Notes under the pieces: generated by a model
The model's input: the letters and a program-made list of their open reading frames with translations, nothing else
The model's database searches: none
What the model was told of the DNA's origin: nothing
Translations under genes and position numbers: made by a program
Origin: Gemmatimonadota bacterium
Lineage (GTDB): Bacteria; Latescibacterota; UBA2968; GCA-2709665
Direction: 5' to 3'
Assembly (NCBI GenBank): GCA_028874335.1
Contig: JAPPJY010000039.1
Coordinates: 52,549 to 116,548 of the forward strand
DNA length: 64,000 nt
Shown here: one piece after another, positions 44,010 to 52,759 of the stretch
Layout: every line of letters begins with the position of its first letter
Position numbering within the stretch: the stretch's first letter is position 1

Positions 44010-46424
44010 TTATTCGTACCGCAACGCTTGAACCGGATTTGCCCTTGCCGTCATCAAGGTATGAAACGTGACAGTCACAACGGCAATTGCAAGACTGAGC
44101 AGGGAGCCCCCGAGGAAAGGACTTACGCTCATGGCGATTCGATATGGAAAATCCTCGAGCCACGGCCTGACGATGCAATACGCAATGGGAAATGCCAGTA
44201 AGTTTGCAAAGACAACCAGAATTAAGAGATCTCTCGACAGCAGGAGTGCGATGTTAACAGTCGAAGCACCAAGGACTTTTCGCACGCCCACTTCCTTTGT
44301 TCTTTGTTCAGCAGAGAAGGCCGTGAGGCTGATTAATCCCAGGCATGCGATGGATATGGCGATCACGGCGAAGGCACTCAAGATACGTGCCTGCCTTTCT
44401 TCGGCACGGTATTGTTCGCCCAAGGTCTCGTCCAAAAAGGAGAATTCAAACGGACGATTGGGGTTGAATTCATTCCATTTCCGAGCCAGGAAACGCATTA
44501 CATACTGTACATCCGAACTCGAAATCCGTACCGACAGATAGGCATAATAGTAGGATTTTTCAATCGCATCGATGTGAAGGAGGATAGGCTCAATGGATCG
44601 ATGCAGAGACTGGTAATGGAAATCCTTTACCAGTCCTATGATGCGCCCCTTCTTTCTTATCCATTCATCTCTCCAGTACCTTAGCGTCAGTTCTTTGTCG
44701 ATCGGGCGGGCCCAGCCTATTTTTCTGGCTGCAGCTTCATTGACGAGGAATGCCTCGTTCGCGTCGCTGGCATGATGTTCGGAAAAGTCGCGGCCAGCGA
44801 GAAGGTCGATCTTATAGGTCTTCACGAAATCTGCGTCCACAGTCAAGGTAGGGATCTCCAGACTATCATCTCGAACGGCGCCGGGAAATACGAAAAAACC
44901 ATCAGGTCCAATTTGGCCTGGTACGCCGGAAGAACCGGTTACGCTTATCACACCAGCTCCCTCGATGAATTTCTGCTTAAGTATTTCGTGTACCCTCTGA
45001 TCGTCGATTTCGCGTAAAGGAACAATCACCATTGCTTCCTTGTCAAATCCAAGGCGCGCATTCCGCAGGAAGTCGAGCTGTTTATCGATGATCAACGTAC
45101 CGATGATCAAAGTACTTGAAATCGTGAACTGAAAGATCACCAGCCATTTTCGTAACCGTGCGGAGCGGACATCAAGCGTGAATGAGATACCTCTTTCGGC
45201 CCTGCCCGGTTCAAATTTCGAAAGGTGAAGCGCCGGGTAGCTTCCTGCAAGCACACCCACTCCCATGATAATCCCAACTGAAATGAGGAAGATAGTCGCA
45301 TATCCCAGATCCTGCCATCCTACCTGCTTTTGTGAAAGGGAATTGAACGTCGGCAGCAAAACCTCTACGAGCGCAAGTGCAAGTCCCATAGCAAGTGCCA
45401 CGACCAGTATCGATTCGTACAGGAATTGTCTGGTAAGTTGGATGCGACGTGCGCCAAAGGTCTTGTGTATGCCAACTTCCATCGCACGTGCCGCCGACCT
45501 GGCTGTTGACATGTTATTGAAATTGGTGGAAGCTATGAGCAGAATGGAGAGGGCAATTATAGAAAAAACATATACATAGGTTATATCACCGTTAGGCGTC
45601 AGTTCCCGTTCAAGATTGGAATACAGATGTATATGCCGTAAGGATTGTACCTCGAAGCGCACCCTCTCTCTCAGATTCGAAGGTAGATGGCCTGCGATTG
45701 ATACCGGTATTCGGGTTTGAATTCCAGCGATGTCGCGCCTATCAGCAAGTAGGAGATAGGTGTACATCGGGGGCCATTCCCAATTCTCGATCCACGGTTG
45801 CATTGATACAGCAGTTGCAAACGAGGCCAGGAAGTCAAACTGGATATGTGAGTTAATGGGCGGGTCCTCAACTCTGCCAGTTATTCTACAATCGAATTTC
45901 CCGTCAATGTTAATTACTTCGCCGACTGCAGGTTCAGTACCGAAGTATCGCCTGGCTGTCGATTGGGTAATGACTACCGAGAATGGTGTATTTAGAACAT
46001 CGGCAGGATTCCCTTCCACCAGCCGGAAAGAAAAAACATCAAAAAAACCAGGATCAGTATAGAAAAAGCGGTTCTCCTGGAATTCTGTACGTACGTCATC
46101 GCGCGCGACAAGGGAGGACTTGGGATACAGACGCACAGTCGTCGCTATTTCCGGAAAGATTGTCAGCAGGGTCGGGGCGAGTCGTGCTGGCGTGGTGGCG
46201 GATCGTGTGACTCCCATACCCTTGTGAGTCACTTCGCTGGTGACGCGACAAATCCTATCAGCGTTGATATGGAAACTGTCGAAGTTCAATTCGTCTCTTA
46301 CGTAAAACGCAATTAAAAGGCAGCACGTTATACCCAGTGCGAGCCCAACGACATTTATGCAGGTGTAAAATTTGGACTTAAGCAATATCCGTATGGCCGC
46401 CCGGGAGTGCAGGTTCGACATCAT
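44010..46424 (-). CDS. FtsX/MacB-type ABC transporter permease
   Basis: An 804-residue membrane protein made of two MacB-like halves. Each has a periplasmic core domain after an N-terminal helix (NVVGLALGITCCLLIAFYV) and a set of helices near residues 285-430 and 680-800. LTAFSAEQRTKEVGVRKVLGAS is the FtsX-domain signature. Proteins of this double-length type are common in Bacteroidota-like genomes and couple with a separate LolD-like ATPase to move lipoproteins, peptides or drugs; no ATPase gene is adjacent. Lies 117 nt downstream of a TPR gene on the same strand. Confidence 0.88.
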   Translation of the reverse strand: MMSNLHSRAAIRILLKSKFYTCINVVGLALGITCCLLIAFYVRDELNFDSFHINADRICRVTSEVTHKGMGVTRSATTPARLAPTLLTIFPEIATTVRLYPKSSLVARDDVRTEFQENRFFYTDPGFFDVFSFRLVEGNPADVLNTPFSVVITQSTARRYFGTEPAVGEVINIDGKFDCRITGRVEDPPINSHIQFDFLASFATAVSMQPWIENWEWPPMYTYLLLADRRDIAGIQTRIPVSIAGHLPSNLRERVRFEVQSLRHIHLYSNLERELTPNGDITYVYVFSIIALSILLIASTNFNNMSTARSAARAMEVGIHKTFGARRIQLTRQFLYESILVVALAMGLALALVEVLLPTFNSLSQKQVGWQDLGYATIFLISVGIIMGVGVLAGSYPALHLSKFEPGRAERGISFTLDVRSARLRKWLVIFQFTISSTLIIGTLIIDKQLDFLRNARLGFDKEAMVIVPLREIDDQRVHEILKQKFIEGAGVISVTGSSGVPGQIGPDGFFVFPGAVRDDSLEIPTLTVDADFVKTYKIDLLAGRDFSEHHASDANEAFLVNEAAARKIGWARPIDKELTLRYWRDEWIRKKGRIIGLVKDFHYQSLHRSIEPILLHIDAIEKSYYYAYLSVRISSSDVQYVMRFLARKWNEFNPNRPFEFSFLDETLGEQYRAEERQARILSAFAVIAISIACLGLISLTAFSAEQRTKEVGVRKVLGASTVNIALLLSRDLLILVVFANLLAFPIAYCIVRPWLEDFPYRIAMSVSPFLGGSLLSLAIAVVTVTFHTLMTARANPVQALRYE

Positions 46425-46540
46425 TTTCTCGATGAAATGCGTGAGTTAAACCGGTTCCAATTAGCATCGTGCTTAAGGCGAGAAATTCGCACCTGATGCA
46501 ATAATCGATGTTCCGATTACTGATTTCCTTAGGTCTACCT

Positions 46541-47395
46541 CTACTGATCTCCCGACAACATTTCTCTAGCCCAGCGATTGTCCGGGTCGACTTCGAGGGC
46601 TTTTTCAAAAGCCTCCCGCGCGGCGCCGCGGTTATCCCTTTCCAAATACGCGATTCCCATCCATGTGTACGTGTCACTATGACCCCAGTTGGGATCAATA
46701 GGATCGGCCGGTTTCCCGCGGGCAAAGAGTTTCGCCGCACGCCGAAGGCGTTGCATCGCTTTTTCCTTGTTCCCGCCAAAAAACCGGGGCGTGTTGAGAT
46801 AACCGATGGCGCTGCTTAGAACCACGCGGGGATTGCCGGGCGCGAGCCGCTCGGCTCTTCTCAGGACGCTTTTCGACTTGGGTCCCAGGTATATACCCTT
46901 TATAGGGCTCAATGAAATCTGACGTCCGTACACGTGGGAAAGCAATGCGTAGATTTCCGCAGCCGCCTCGTTCAATTCTTCTCCGTCGTCAACGCTGTCT
47001 ACGGCATTCTGCAGATGCTCGACTGCTTTCTCGAGGTGCTCCGACGCTTCGGCTTTACGTTTCTTCCCCTGAGCCAATAGAACATTGGCGATCCGATAGT
47101 CGGCGAGGCCAACGTAATAGTGGCCCCACAGTGAGATATCGACATCGGAAAGGGCTCCTTCCATTATTGTACGAGCCGCGTACATCGTGTCCAGGTCGCC
47201 CCGGCTGAAACCCTTCTTTAGTAGATGTCTTCCCGCGATAAGGGAATTCACTTGCGAACGTACCGCGTCAGACGATTCGAACTGTGTACCCTCAGGATCT
47301 GAGTTTTGCGAATCCTCGTGTTGCTTCGCGACCGACGTTCCAGGTAGGTTAAGGACAGAATGCGCTATGATGAGAACGTGAACAATGTATCCCAT
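46541..47395 (-). CDS. Exported tetratricopeptide-repeat protein
   Basis: A 284-residue protein beginning MGYIVHVLIIAHSVLNLPGTSVAKQ, a probable signal peptide. Helical TPR-like pairs follow, clearest at WMGIAYLERDNRGAAREAFEKALEVDPDN. Start 47395 is chosen since TGGAG lies 7 nt before it; an ATG at 47437 is an alternative. TPR proteins are scaffolds; the partner is unknown. It lies upstream of the FtsX-type permease. Confidence 0.75.
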   Translation of the reverse strand: MGYIVHVLIIAHSVLNLPGTSVAKQHEDSQNSDPEGTQFESSDAVRSQVNSLIAGRHLLKKGFSRGDLDTMYAARTIMEGALSDVDISLWGHYYVGLADYRIANVLLAQGKKRKAEASEHLEKAVEHLQNAVDSVDDGEELNEAAAEIYALLSHVYGRQISLSPIKGIYLGPKSKSVLRRAERLAPGNPRVVLSSAIGYLNTPRFFGGNKEKAMQRLRRAAKLFARGKPADPIDPNWGHSDTYTWMGIAYLERDNRGAAREAFEKALEVDPDNRWAREMLSGDQ

Positions 47396-47543
47396 GGTTC
47401 GTCTCCATTGATTTCGGCTTGTTTTCGTACGTGACACCTATTCGGGGTAACCTGTTTGTTAACACAACTCCGTATCGATGCGGCGCATCAAACAAAGCGC
47501 GTCGACTTCGACTCGAGCTACGGTCGGGGAAGTCCGTCGTCAG

Positions 47544-47873
47544 TCACTCGACACCTGCACTGCCGATGACTGTCTGCAAGGCTTTGACGTGCGCGGTTAG
47601 CGCCGTACGGCCATTGTTGGTGAGGCTGTACCACGACACCGGCTTACGGTTTTCAAACCGCTTCTTGACGCTCAGATACCCCGCGTCTTCCAGTTTTCGC
47701 AGGTGCGCGCCCATGTTCCCGTCGGTTTCCTTAAGCAGCTGTTTCAAACGGCTGAAGTTGAGCGCGTCGACGTCGGCAAGGAGCACGCATGCGCCCAGGC
47801 GGGAACGGTGTTCAAGCAATTTATCCAGTTTGGCAAGGCCGCTGGCGGTGGCTTCAGAATGCGTTCTTGTCAC
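47544..47873 (-). CDS. Winged-helix transcriptional regulator
   Basis: A 109-residue MarR/ArsR-like winged-helix protein: ADVDALNFSRLKQLLKETDGNMGAHLRKLEDAGYL is the helix-turn-helix and SVKKRFENRKPVSWYSLTNNGRTAL the wing (HTH_34-type). It overlaps the upstream membrane-protein gene by 20 bp and so is its co-transcribed regulator. A palindromic operator-like site overlaps their common promoter, suggesting autorepression. Confidence 0.85.
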   Translation of the reverse strand: MTRTHSEATASGLAKLDKLLEHRSRLGACVLLADVDALNFSRLKQLLKETDGNMGAHLRKLEDAGYLSVKKRFENRKPVSWYSLTNNGRTALTAHVKALQTVIGSAGVE

Positions 47874-48423
47874 GAGGCTTCATCCAGATCGCGCTGACGA
47901 TCAGACTGGCGGCAATTGCCAGGCCGACAATGGTCCAGGGGTAGGGGGCGAGATAGTCGACCGCGGCGGCGCACAGAACCATTACGACGCCGGGAACAAG
48001 AAGACGTCGATCCAGGTGCAATCCCGCCAAAAAGCAGGTGATACCGGCGGTAAGCGTGATGAACTGGCTGATCATTGAATGTTCCAGTCCATGAGGCAAA
48101 GCAATGAATAAGACAATGGCGATAGCGACAAACAGGCTGCCCCAGTGCAATCCGAACCTGATCCCATCACTTCGGTTTGCAATTCCCAGTGTCCGGGCTG
48201 CACGCGCACCGATCCGGAAGCTGAGCAAATATCCGGCAGGAGTGGCAATGCACCAGTAGAGTGGACTGTAGTGGGGAGAAAAGTCGTTGAGAGAGTGTCC
48301 TGTGGCCAGTATGACCGCCCAAAGAACGGCTATGGCGATGGATCTATAGTGCGTTCGATCGCGTCTCTCCACGGCCTCGCGAACAAAGGCAATGTCCTCT
48401 TCGAGTTTTCGTTCGGGATGCAT
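47854..48423 (-). CDS. Membrane protein co-transcribed with winged-helix regulator
   Basis: A 189-residue protein with a soluble N-terminal ~27 residues (EEDIAFVREAVERRDR) and about five hydrophobic segments. AAGGAGG lies 6 nt before the ATG at 48423. This gene pair (membrane protein plus HTH_34 regulator) is a recurring arrangement in bacteria, but its role is unknown. Confidence 0.72.
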   Translation of the reverse strand: MHPERKLEEDIAFVREAVERRDRTHYRSIAIAVLWAVILATGHSLNDFSPHYSPLYWCIATPAGYLLSFRIGARAARTLGIANRSDGIRFGLHWGSLFVAIAIVLFIALPHGLEHSMISQFITLTAGITCFLAGLHLDRRLLVPGVVMVLCAAAVDYLAPYPWTIVGLAIAASLIVSAIWMKPRDKNAF

Positions 48424-48444
48424 GCTATACCTCCTTTTCGTTAG

Positions 48445-48506
48445 AATAGAGTTCTCTATTTTATAGAGTATACTGCAATGATAACGGAACTGGACATCAA
48501 TGTCAA
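48445..48506 (-). promoter_or_regulatory. Promoter and palindromic operator of the regulator operon
   Basis: On the minus strand TTGACA (complement of 48501-48506), a 17-nt spacer and TATCAT (complement of 48478-48483) form the promoter. Immediately downstream lie overlapping palindromes: AATAGAG-TT-CTCTATT (48445-48460) and CTCTAT-TTT-ATAGAG (48454-48468). They are placed where a bound repressor would block transcription. Confidence 0.6.
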
Positions 48507-48841
48507 GTCGCCTTTTTGGTTTTTTTCGAGGGAGAAACCTTAGCTGCGGATCGATCTGTTCGCGGTCTTGGCTCAGGCGCCCCTTTTAAAAACTCCTTGG
48601 AGCGCGACGTGCTGCCTTTCATCGCGTGTCTTGATTTATCGCGCAGGGGACCTTATTTTCAGGTACGCACGTATGTCGAGTGCAGCTGAACTGCTTCCTG
48701 AGCAATCGCCCTGAACCTGCTTGCATTGAGCTTGTCGAAATGTCGAAGGGTTCGGCGAACGCCTTGGGAATTGTGCCGGAACGGCATCAAACTTCGGTTG
48801 TCTCGACAAACCGTGGCAGTGTTAACAAAACGAGGTGTCGA
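48507..48841. other. Intergenic region with REP-like motif
   Basis: No credible gene between the divergent regulator operon and the methyltransferase start. GAGCTTGTCGAA is at 48728-48739. The open frame that runs from 48680 into the methyltransferase is made partly of this repeat. Confidence 0.4.
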
Positions 48842-49741
48842 ATGGCTTCGCAGCAGTCCGGAATGACATCGCATGCCCACAGGGCCAGCAGAACGGCGAA
48901 CCTGGCGGCATGCGTGCGCGCGTATCACTGCCGCTGGCACGCGTCGCCGATCTTCGCGGATACCTACGCATTCGACATGATATCGGGTCTCTGGCGTGCG
49001 ATTGCCAGGTACCGTCTGTCCAGTTGGATAACCGTTCACACGGTGTTCCGGGCATTCCGGCCGATACACACCGAAATCATCCTGCGGTCCCGGTATGCCG
49101 AAGACCGCCTGATGGACGCCGTGGGCGCGGACGTCACGCAATACGTCATTCTCGGGGCCGGACTGGATACGTTTTCCATGCGCCAGCACACGGGTTCGGA
49201 CAGTCTGCGGATATTTGAACTGGATCATTCGGCGACTCAGGAAATGAAGCGCGAAAGATTGCTGAAGGTCTATGGCAGGATTCCCGCCAATCTCGTCTTT
49301 GTACCCATTGATTTCGAAACCGACCACCTCGACGAGGCGCTTGCAGAGGCCGGATTCGACTCCCAGGCGCCGTCGTTCTTTTCCTGGCTGGGAACGACCT
49401 ATTATCTCTCAAAGGACGCAATACGCGAGACGCTGGGTCGCGTCGCCGGCGTTGTTGCCCCCGGCAGCCGTTTTGTTCTCGACTATAAGCTTGACAGGGA
49501 ACTCGTGCCGGATGAGAGCCTGCCGTTCGCCGACAAACTGGACCGCTTCGTGGCGCGGCGCGGGGAGCCGATGCTGTCCACGTTCACGCCGGAGGAGTTG
49601 AGAGACCTGATGTCCGGGTTCAGCTTCGTTGAACTGGAAGACCTCCCGGCCGGCGAACAGAAACGCCGTTACCTGAACGAGAGATCCGGCCTTGCGGATC
49701 CGGCGCCGAATTTCTCGTTCGCGCTATATGGCGCACCTTGA
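48842..49741 (+). CDS. Class I SAM methyltransferase, leucine carboxyl methyltransferase-like
   Basis: A 299-residue protein. YVILGAGLDTFSMR is the SAM-binding motif I, FELDHSATQEMKRE the following acidic strand, and FFSWLGTTYYLSKDAI a typical segment of the TIGR00027/LCM family, which includes O-methyltransferases of secondary metabolism. Start 48842 follows CGAGGTG; the longer upstream frame covers a repeat. Substrate unknown. Confidence 0.82.
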   Translation: MASQQSGMTSHAHRASRTANLAACVRAYHCRWHASPIFADTYAFDMISGLWRAIARYRLSSWITVHTVFRAFRPIHTEIILRSRYAEDRLMDAVGADVTQYVILGAGLDTFSMRQHTGSDSLRIFELDHSATQEMKRERLLKVYGRIPANLVFVPIDFETDHLDEALAEAGFDSQAPSFFSWLGTTYYLSKDAIRETLGRVAGVVAPGSRFVLDYKLDRELVPDESLPFADKLDRFVARRGEPMLSTFTPEELRDLMSGFSFVELEDLPAGEQKRRYLNERSGLADPAPNFSFALYGAP

Positions 49742-49790
49742 CCTGGAGGTCGGGCGAGTCCCGCATGACGTGTCGTCCTCGTGACGCATC

Positions 49791-50276
49791 GTGGAAACGA
49801 AACGAAGAGACCGGAAATTGACAGACGCAAATCGACGAATCGGCAAATTCAGCTTGCGGCAGGGTCTCCTGTTGATCTTCATCCTTGGAAGCGCCGGGCT
49901 GGTCGCTGAACTGCTTCTGTTGGAGCATTTCAAGGAGTGGCGGCAACAGGTGCCCCTGGCGCTTCTGGGACTGGGTCTCATTTTGCAGGCGGTGCATCTG
50001 GTCTATAAGGGGCCCGTTGTCCTGCGGTTGTTCCGGCTGGCGATGCTGGCGTTCGTGCTGGTCGGGATCGTGGGTGTCTGGATTCACTTCGATGCGAACC
50101 TGGATTTCGAATTGGAGATGTATTCGAAGCTAAGCGGCTGGGACCTGATATCCAGATCGGCGCACGGCGCCCTCCCGGTACTGGCGCCCGGCGCCCTCAT
50201 CCAACTTGGTTTAATCGGCTTTCTGTACACGTACCGGCATCCGGGACTCGGCGCTGGACAGCCTGAAATGGAGTAG
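49791..50276 (+). CDS. Small membrane protein of unknown function
   Basis: A 161-residue protein with a basic N-terminus (METKRRDRKLTDANRR) and four hydrophobic segments at about residues 24-42, 53-72, 78-97 and 129-147. No family recognised. It ends before a strong terminator. Confidence 0.6.
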   Translation: METKRRDRKLTDANRRIGKFSLRQGLLLIFILGSAGLVAELLLLEHFKEWRQQVPLALLGLGLILQAVHLVYKGPVVLRLFRLAMLAFVLVGIVGVWIHFDANLDFELEMYSKLSGWDLISRSAHGALPVLAPGALIQLGLIGFLYTYRHPGLGAGQPEME

Positions 50277-50362
50277 CGGATTCCGGGGCAGAGGTAATGC
50301 CATGATCGCCCGGGGACCGCGGAATTCCGGTCTCCGGATCGACTATACACAGTGAAAATCAG

Positions 50363-50404
50363 GAGCGGCGCGTCTTCGGGCAGACTCGCCGCTCTTGTTC
50401 TCGT
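50363..50404 (+). terminator. Rho-independent terminator
   Basis: GAGCGGCG (50363-50370) pairs with CGCCGCTC (50387-50394), with an inner GTCT/AGAC stem and a TCGGGC loop, followed by TTGTTCTCGTT. Follows the small membrane-protein gene. Confidence 0.65.
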
Positions 50405-50445
50405 TCAGCCTGCGGTTGTCAAGGATTGGAACTTCTTTCGGAAAA

Positions 50446-50645
50446 CCTAACCTTGATTCCTAAGTCTTCGGGGACGTTAATTCGAATATGTGTTTGTAAA
50501 TAAAGGCGATTAGACGGCTGATTACCAGGATAAACCAGGTCACTGGCCGTGAAGGGAAAAAACGTCCTTCTATACGTCGATAACGCCCCGTTTCGGAGGG
50601 TTTTGTCGCGTCGCCGCGTTGCTGTTTTTTTCGGATTGAGGCTAA
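50446..50645 (+). repeat. Dispersed ~200-bp repeat A (copy 1)
   Basis: Nearly identical over its whole length to 62508-62705. Both start CTAACCTTGATTC and end GGATTGAGGCTAA, weak inverted ends with CTAA at each border. No protein is encoded, although a minus-strand frame ending WFILVISRLIAFIYKHIF is shared by both copies. The right border supplies the stop codon of the convergent deaminase gene. Confidence 0.85.
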
Positions 50646-51109
50646 TATTCTATTCGGTCGTCCATATTGTGCCATTCACGAAAGACCGGCAGCGCTTCGT
50701 CCCGCATGAATTGATGGGATGGGATTCGCCGTTCTGTCTTCGGTAGTTGTATCTCCCGGTAGAAGAATTCGTCGTCAAAACCGATTTCCGCCGCATCTTC
50801 GGCGGTATTGGCGAAGTAGATCTTCTCGATCCTTGCCCAGTAGATGGCGGCCAGGCACATCGGACACGGCTCGCAGCTGGCATAGATTTCACATCCGTCC
50901 AGGTGAAATGCGTGCAGTCGCGACCCCGCTTTCCTGATCGCCACGATCTCCGCGTGGGCGGTCGGATCGTTGCGGGCGATCACCTCGTTGGATCCTTCCG
51001 AAATGATCCTTCCGCTCTTCACGATGACCGCGCCAAAAGGCCCGCCCCGCCTCGTCCGCATCTGGATTCGTGAGAGTTCGATCGCTCTTTCCATGAATTC
51101 CCGTTGCAT
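50642..51109 (-). CDS. Cytidine/guanine-type nucleoside deaminase
   Basis: A 155-residue zinc deaminase of the GuaD/TadA-like superfamily: GGPFGAVIVKSGRIISEG, then HAEIVAI with the zinc His and catalytic Glu, then CEPCPMCLAAIYWA with the two zinc Cys. Start 51109 (MQREFMERAIELS) gives the family-normal N-terminus; the frame continues 23 codons upstream without homology. Guanine deaminase is the most likely activity (FDDEFFYREI after the core resembles GuaD), making xanthine and ammonia. Its TAG stop lies inside the border of repeat A. Confidence 0.85.
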   Translation of the reverse strand: MQREFMERAIELSRIQMRTRRGGPFGAVIVKSGRIISEGSNEVIARNDPTAHAEIVAIRKAGSRLHAFHLDGCEIYASCEPCPMCLAAIYWARIEKIYFANTAEDAAEIGFDDEFFYREIQLPKTERRIPSHQFMRDEALPVFREWHNMDDRIEY

Positions 51110-51564
51110 CTTAATCCGCTCCTCACCGGCGTCAGATGTTCTCAATCCGAACGGCCACCTTGTGTTTGGTATCGTCATGAAGATCCACGTCGTTCAGCTT
51201 CTCGATCCCGTATTCAGGAGATAGTCGTTCTATTCTATCCTGCCCGAGATGGCGGGAGCGAGTTCGTGACGAAAACGGATAGTTCCAAGGTTCTCCTTTA
51301 GTGAATGATAAATTATCCTTCATAGCAATGATATTTTCGTTGTGTACCACGAAGATCAGCAAATCCGCGGGTCTACGATTGTTGCGGTAAATCGGCTTGA
51401 CGATGGTACAGTGAAGGCGTAAGTTCTTCCCGTCTGGTAGTACACCGAGAAACGCGCCGTTCGGTCAGAAATAATAAAGAGTGTAGAGCTATATTGTCAT
51501 TAAATCTGACTGTCAGGTTTCGGTCGTCCGGTGGTGATGGCACCTACGACCTGAGCCGCTCCCT
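51110..51564. other. Region without a supported gene
   Basis: A minus-strand ORF (51132-51362, 76 codons) is open but shows no motif and overlaps the expected 5' region of the deaminase gene. It may be a relic. Nothing else is seen. Confidence 0.35.
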
Positions 51565-51639
51565 GAGCTTGTCGAAGGGTCGGCGACGGTCGTTGAAGAG
51601 TACCATCAAGTAGTGAAACGCGGGCATTTCGACAAGCTC
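51565..51639. repeat. REP-like hairpin, GAGCTTGTCGAA inverted pair
   Basis: GAGCTTGTCGAA (51565-51576) and its inverse TTCGACAAGCTC (51628-51639) could form a 12-bp stem. The same motif occurs at 48728 and, with one change, at 43798. Confidence 0.6.
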
Positions 51640-51707
51640 AATGACCGCGTTTCGATGCTCCGCAATCACTAGAGATTTACACGATATCGATTTGAAGGAG
51701 GACAACC

Positions 51708-52663
51708 ATGCCGGATTCGTCAGGACTTGGACACTTCAAAAGGCTGAGCTGCGCGCGGCTTGGCCGAATGAAAGCAAAGACTTCACACCTTGGCTTGCGG
51801 ACAACATATCTGAACTTGGCGAGGTCTTGGGGCTGGATCTGGAATTGCAATCTCGAGAAGCGCGGGTCGGTGCTTTTTCACTAGATCTGCTGGCTCTCGA
51901 TTCAGGAACAAACCGCACAGTCATAATTGAGAATCAATTGCAGCCAACAGACCATGATCATTTGGGAAAACTCCTCACTTACGCGTGCGGGTATGATGCA
52001 CAGGTGATAATTTGGGTAGCTAAGGAATTCAGGGACGAACACAGGCAAGCCATTGACTGGTTGAACCAACGTACCGGCCAGGAAACGGAATTTTATGGCG
52101 TTGTTGTCGAAGTATGGACCATTGACGGCTCTCGGCCCGCACCGTACTTCAATCTGGTTTCGACACCAAACGAGTGGCAGCGTGAAGCCACTGAAGCGAA
52201 ACGATTGGGCAATACTTCGGACAGAAACCTGCGGTATAAGGCGTTTTTCCAAATCCTGATTGATAGACTTAGAGAGCTAGAGTTCACAAACGTTATCAAA
52301 GCCCAGCCACAGAGCTGGTATCTGTTCTCAAGGGGATATGGACAACGTGTACAGTTCGGTGCCTGCTTCGGTCAAGGTGAAACAGTAAGGGTTGAAGTTT
52401 ACATTAACTCGAACGACAAGGATTGGAACAAAACCTTGTTTGATCAGCTTTTCGATAGAAAGGAGCGAATCGAAACCGAACTAGGAGACGATCTCTTCTG
52501 GGAACGTTTGGACCATAGACAAGCCAGTCGCGTCAGTCTTTCTCGGCGAGGGAGCATTGACGACGACGAAAAGACCCGGGGCGAAATCACAGACTGGCTG
52601 ATTTCGAATCTCTTGGAATTCAAGCGAGTTTTCGCGCCTCATCTGGGCGAGTTTGTAGGATAA
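51708..52663 (+). CDS. DUF4268-like PD-(D/E)XK-type protein with apparent frameshift near its start
   Basis: The body (about 310 residues) reads KDFTPWLADNISELGEVLGLDLE, then VGAFSLDLLALD and VIIENQLQPTDHDHLGKLLTYACGYDA, the nuclease-like core of proteins carrying DUF4268, which often lie in defence or mobile regions. The best ribosome site (GAAGGAGG) precedes an ATG at 51708, but that ATG is in another frame. Reading MPDSSGLG there and then switching to the main frame at ~51730 (TLQKAELRAAWPNES) restores the expected N-terminus, so one base seems to be missing. The only in-frame ATG upstream, at 51641, lies in a repeat. Gene may be broken, or the assembly may have an error. Confidence 0.65.
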
Positions 52664-52759
52664 ACACCTTGGGAAGTAAGCGGTGTGGCGAGCCCGCGTC
52701 TTTCTGCCATGGAAGCGATTAATGAGGCGCAATTGGCAAGGCAATTCGAGGACCACGCG

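Noticed and set aside
51132..51362. 76-codon minus-strand ORF
   Set aside because: No motif, no clear ribosome site, overlaps the deaminase upstream region; kept only as a possible relic.
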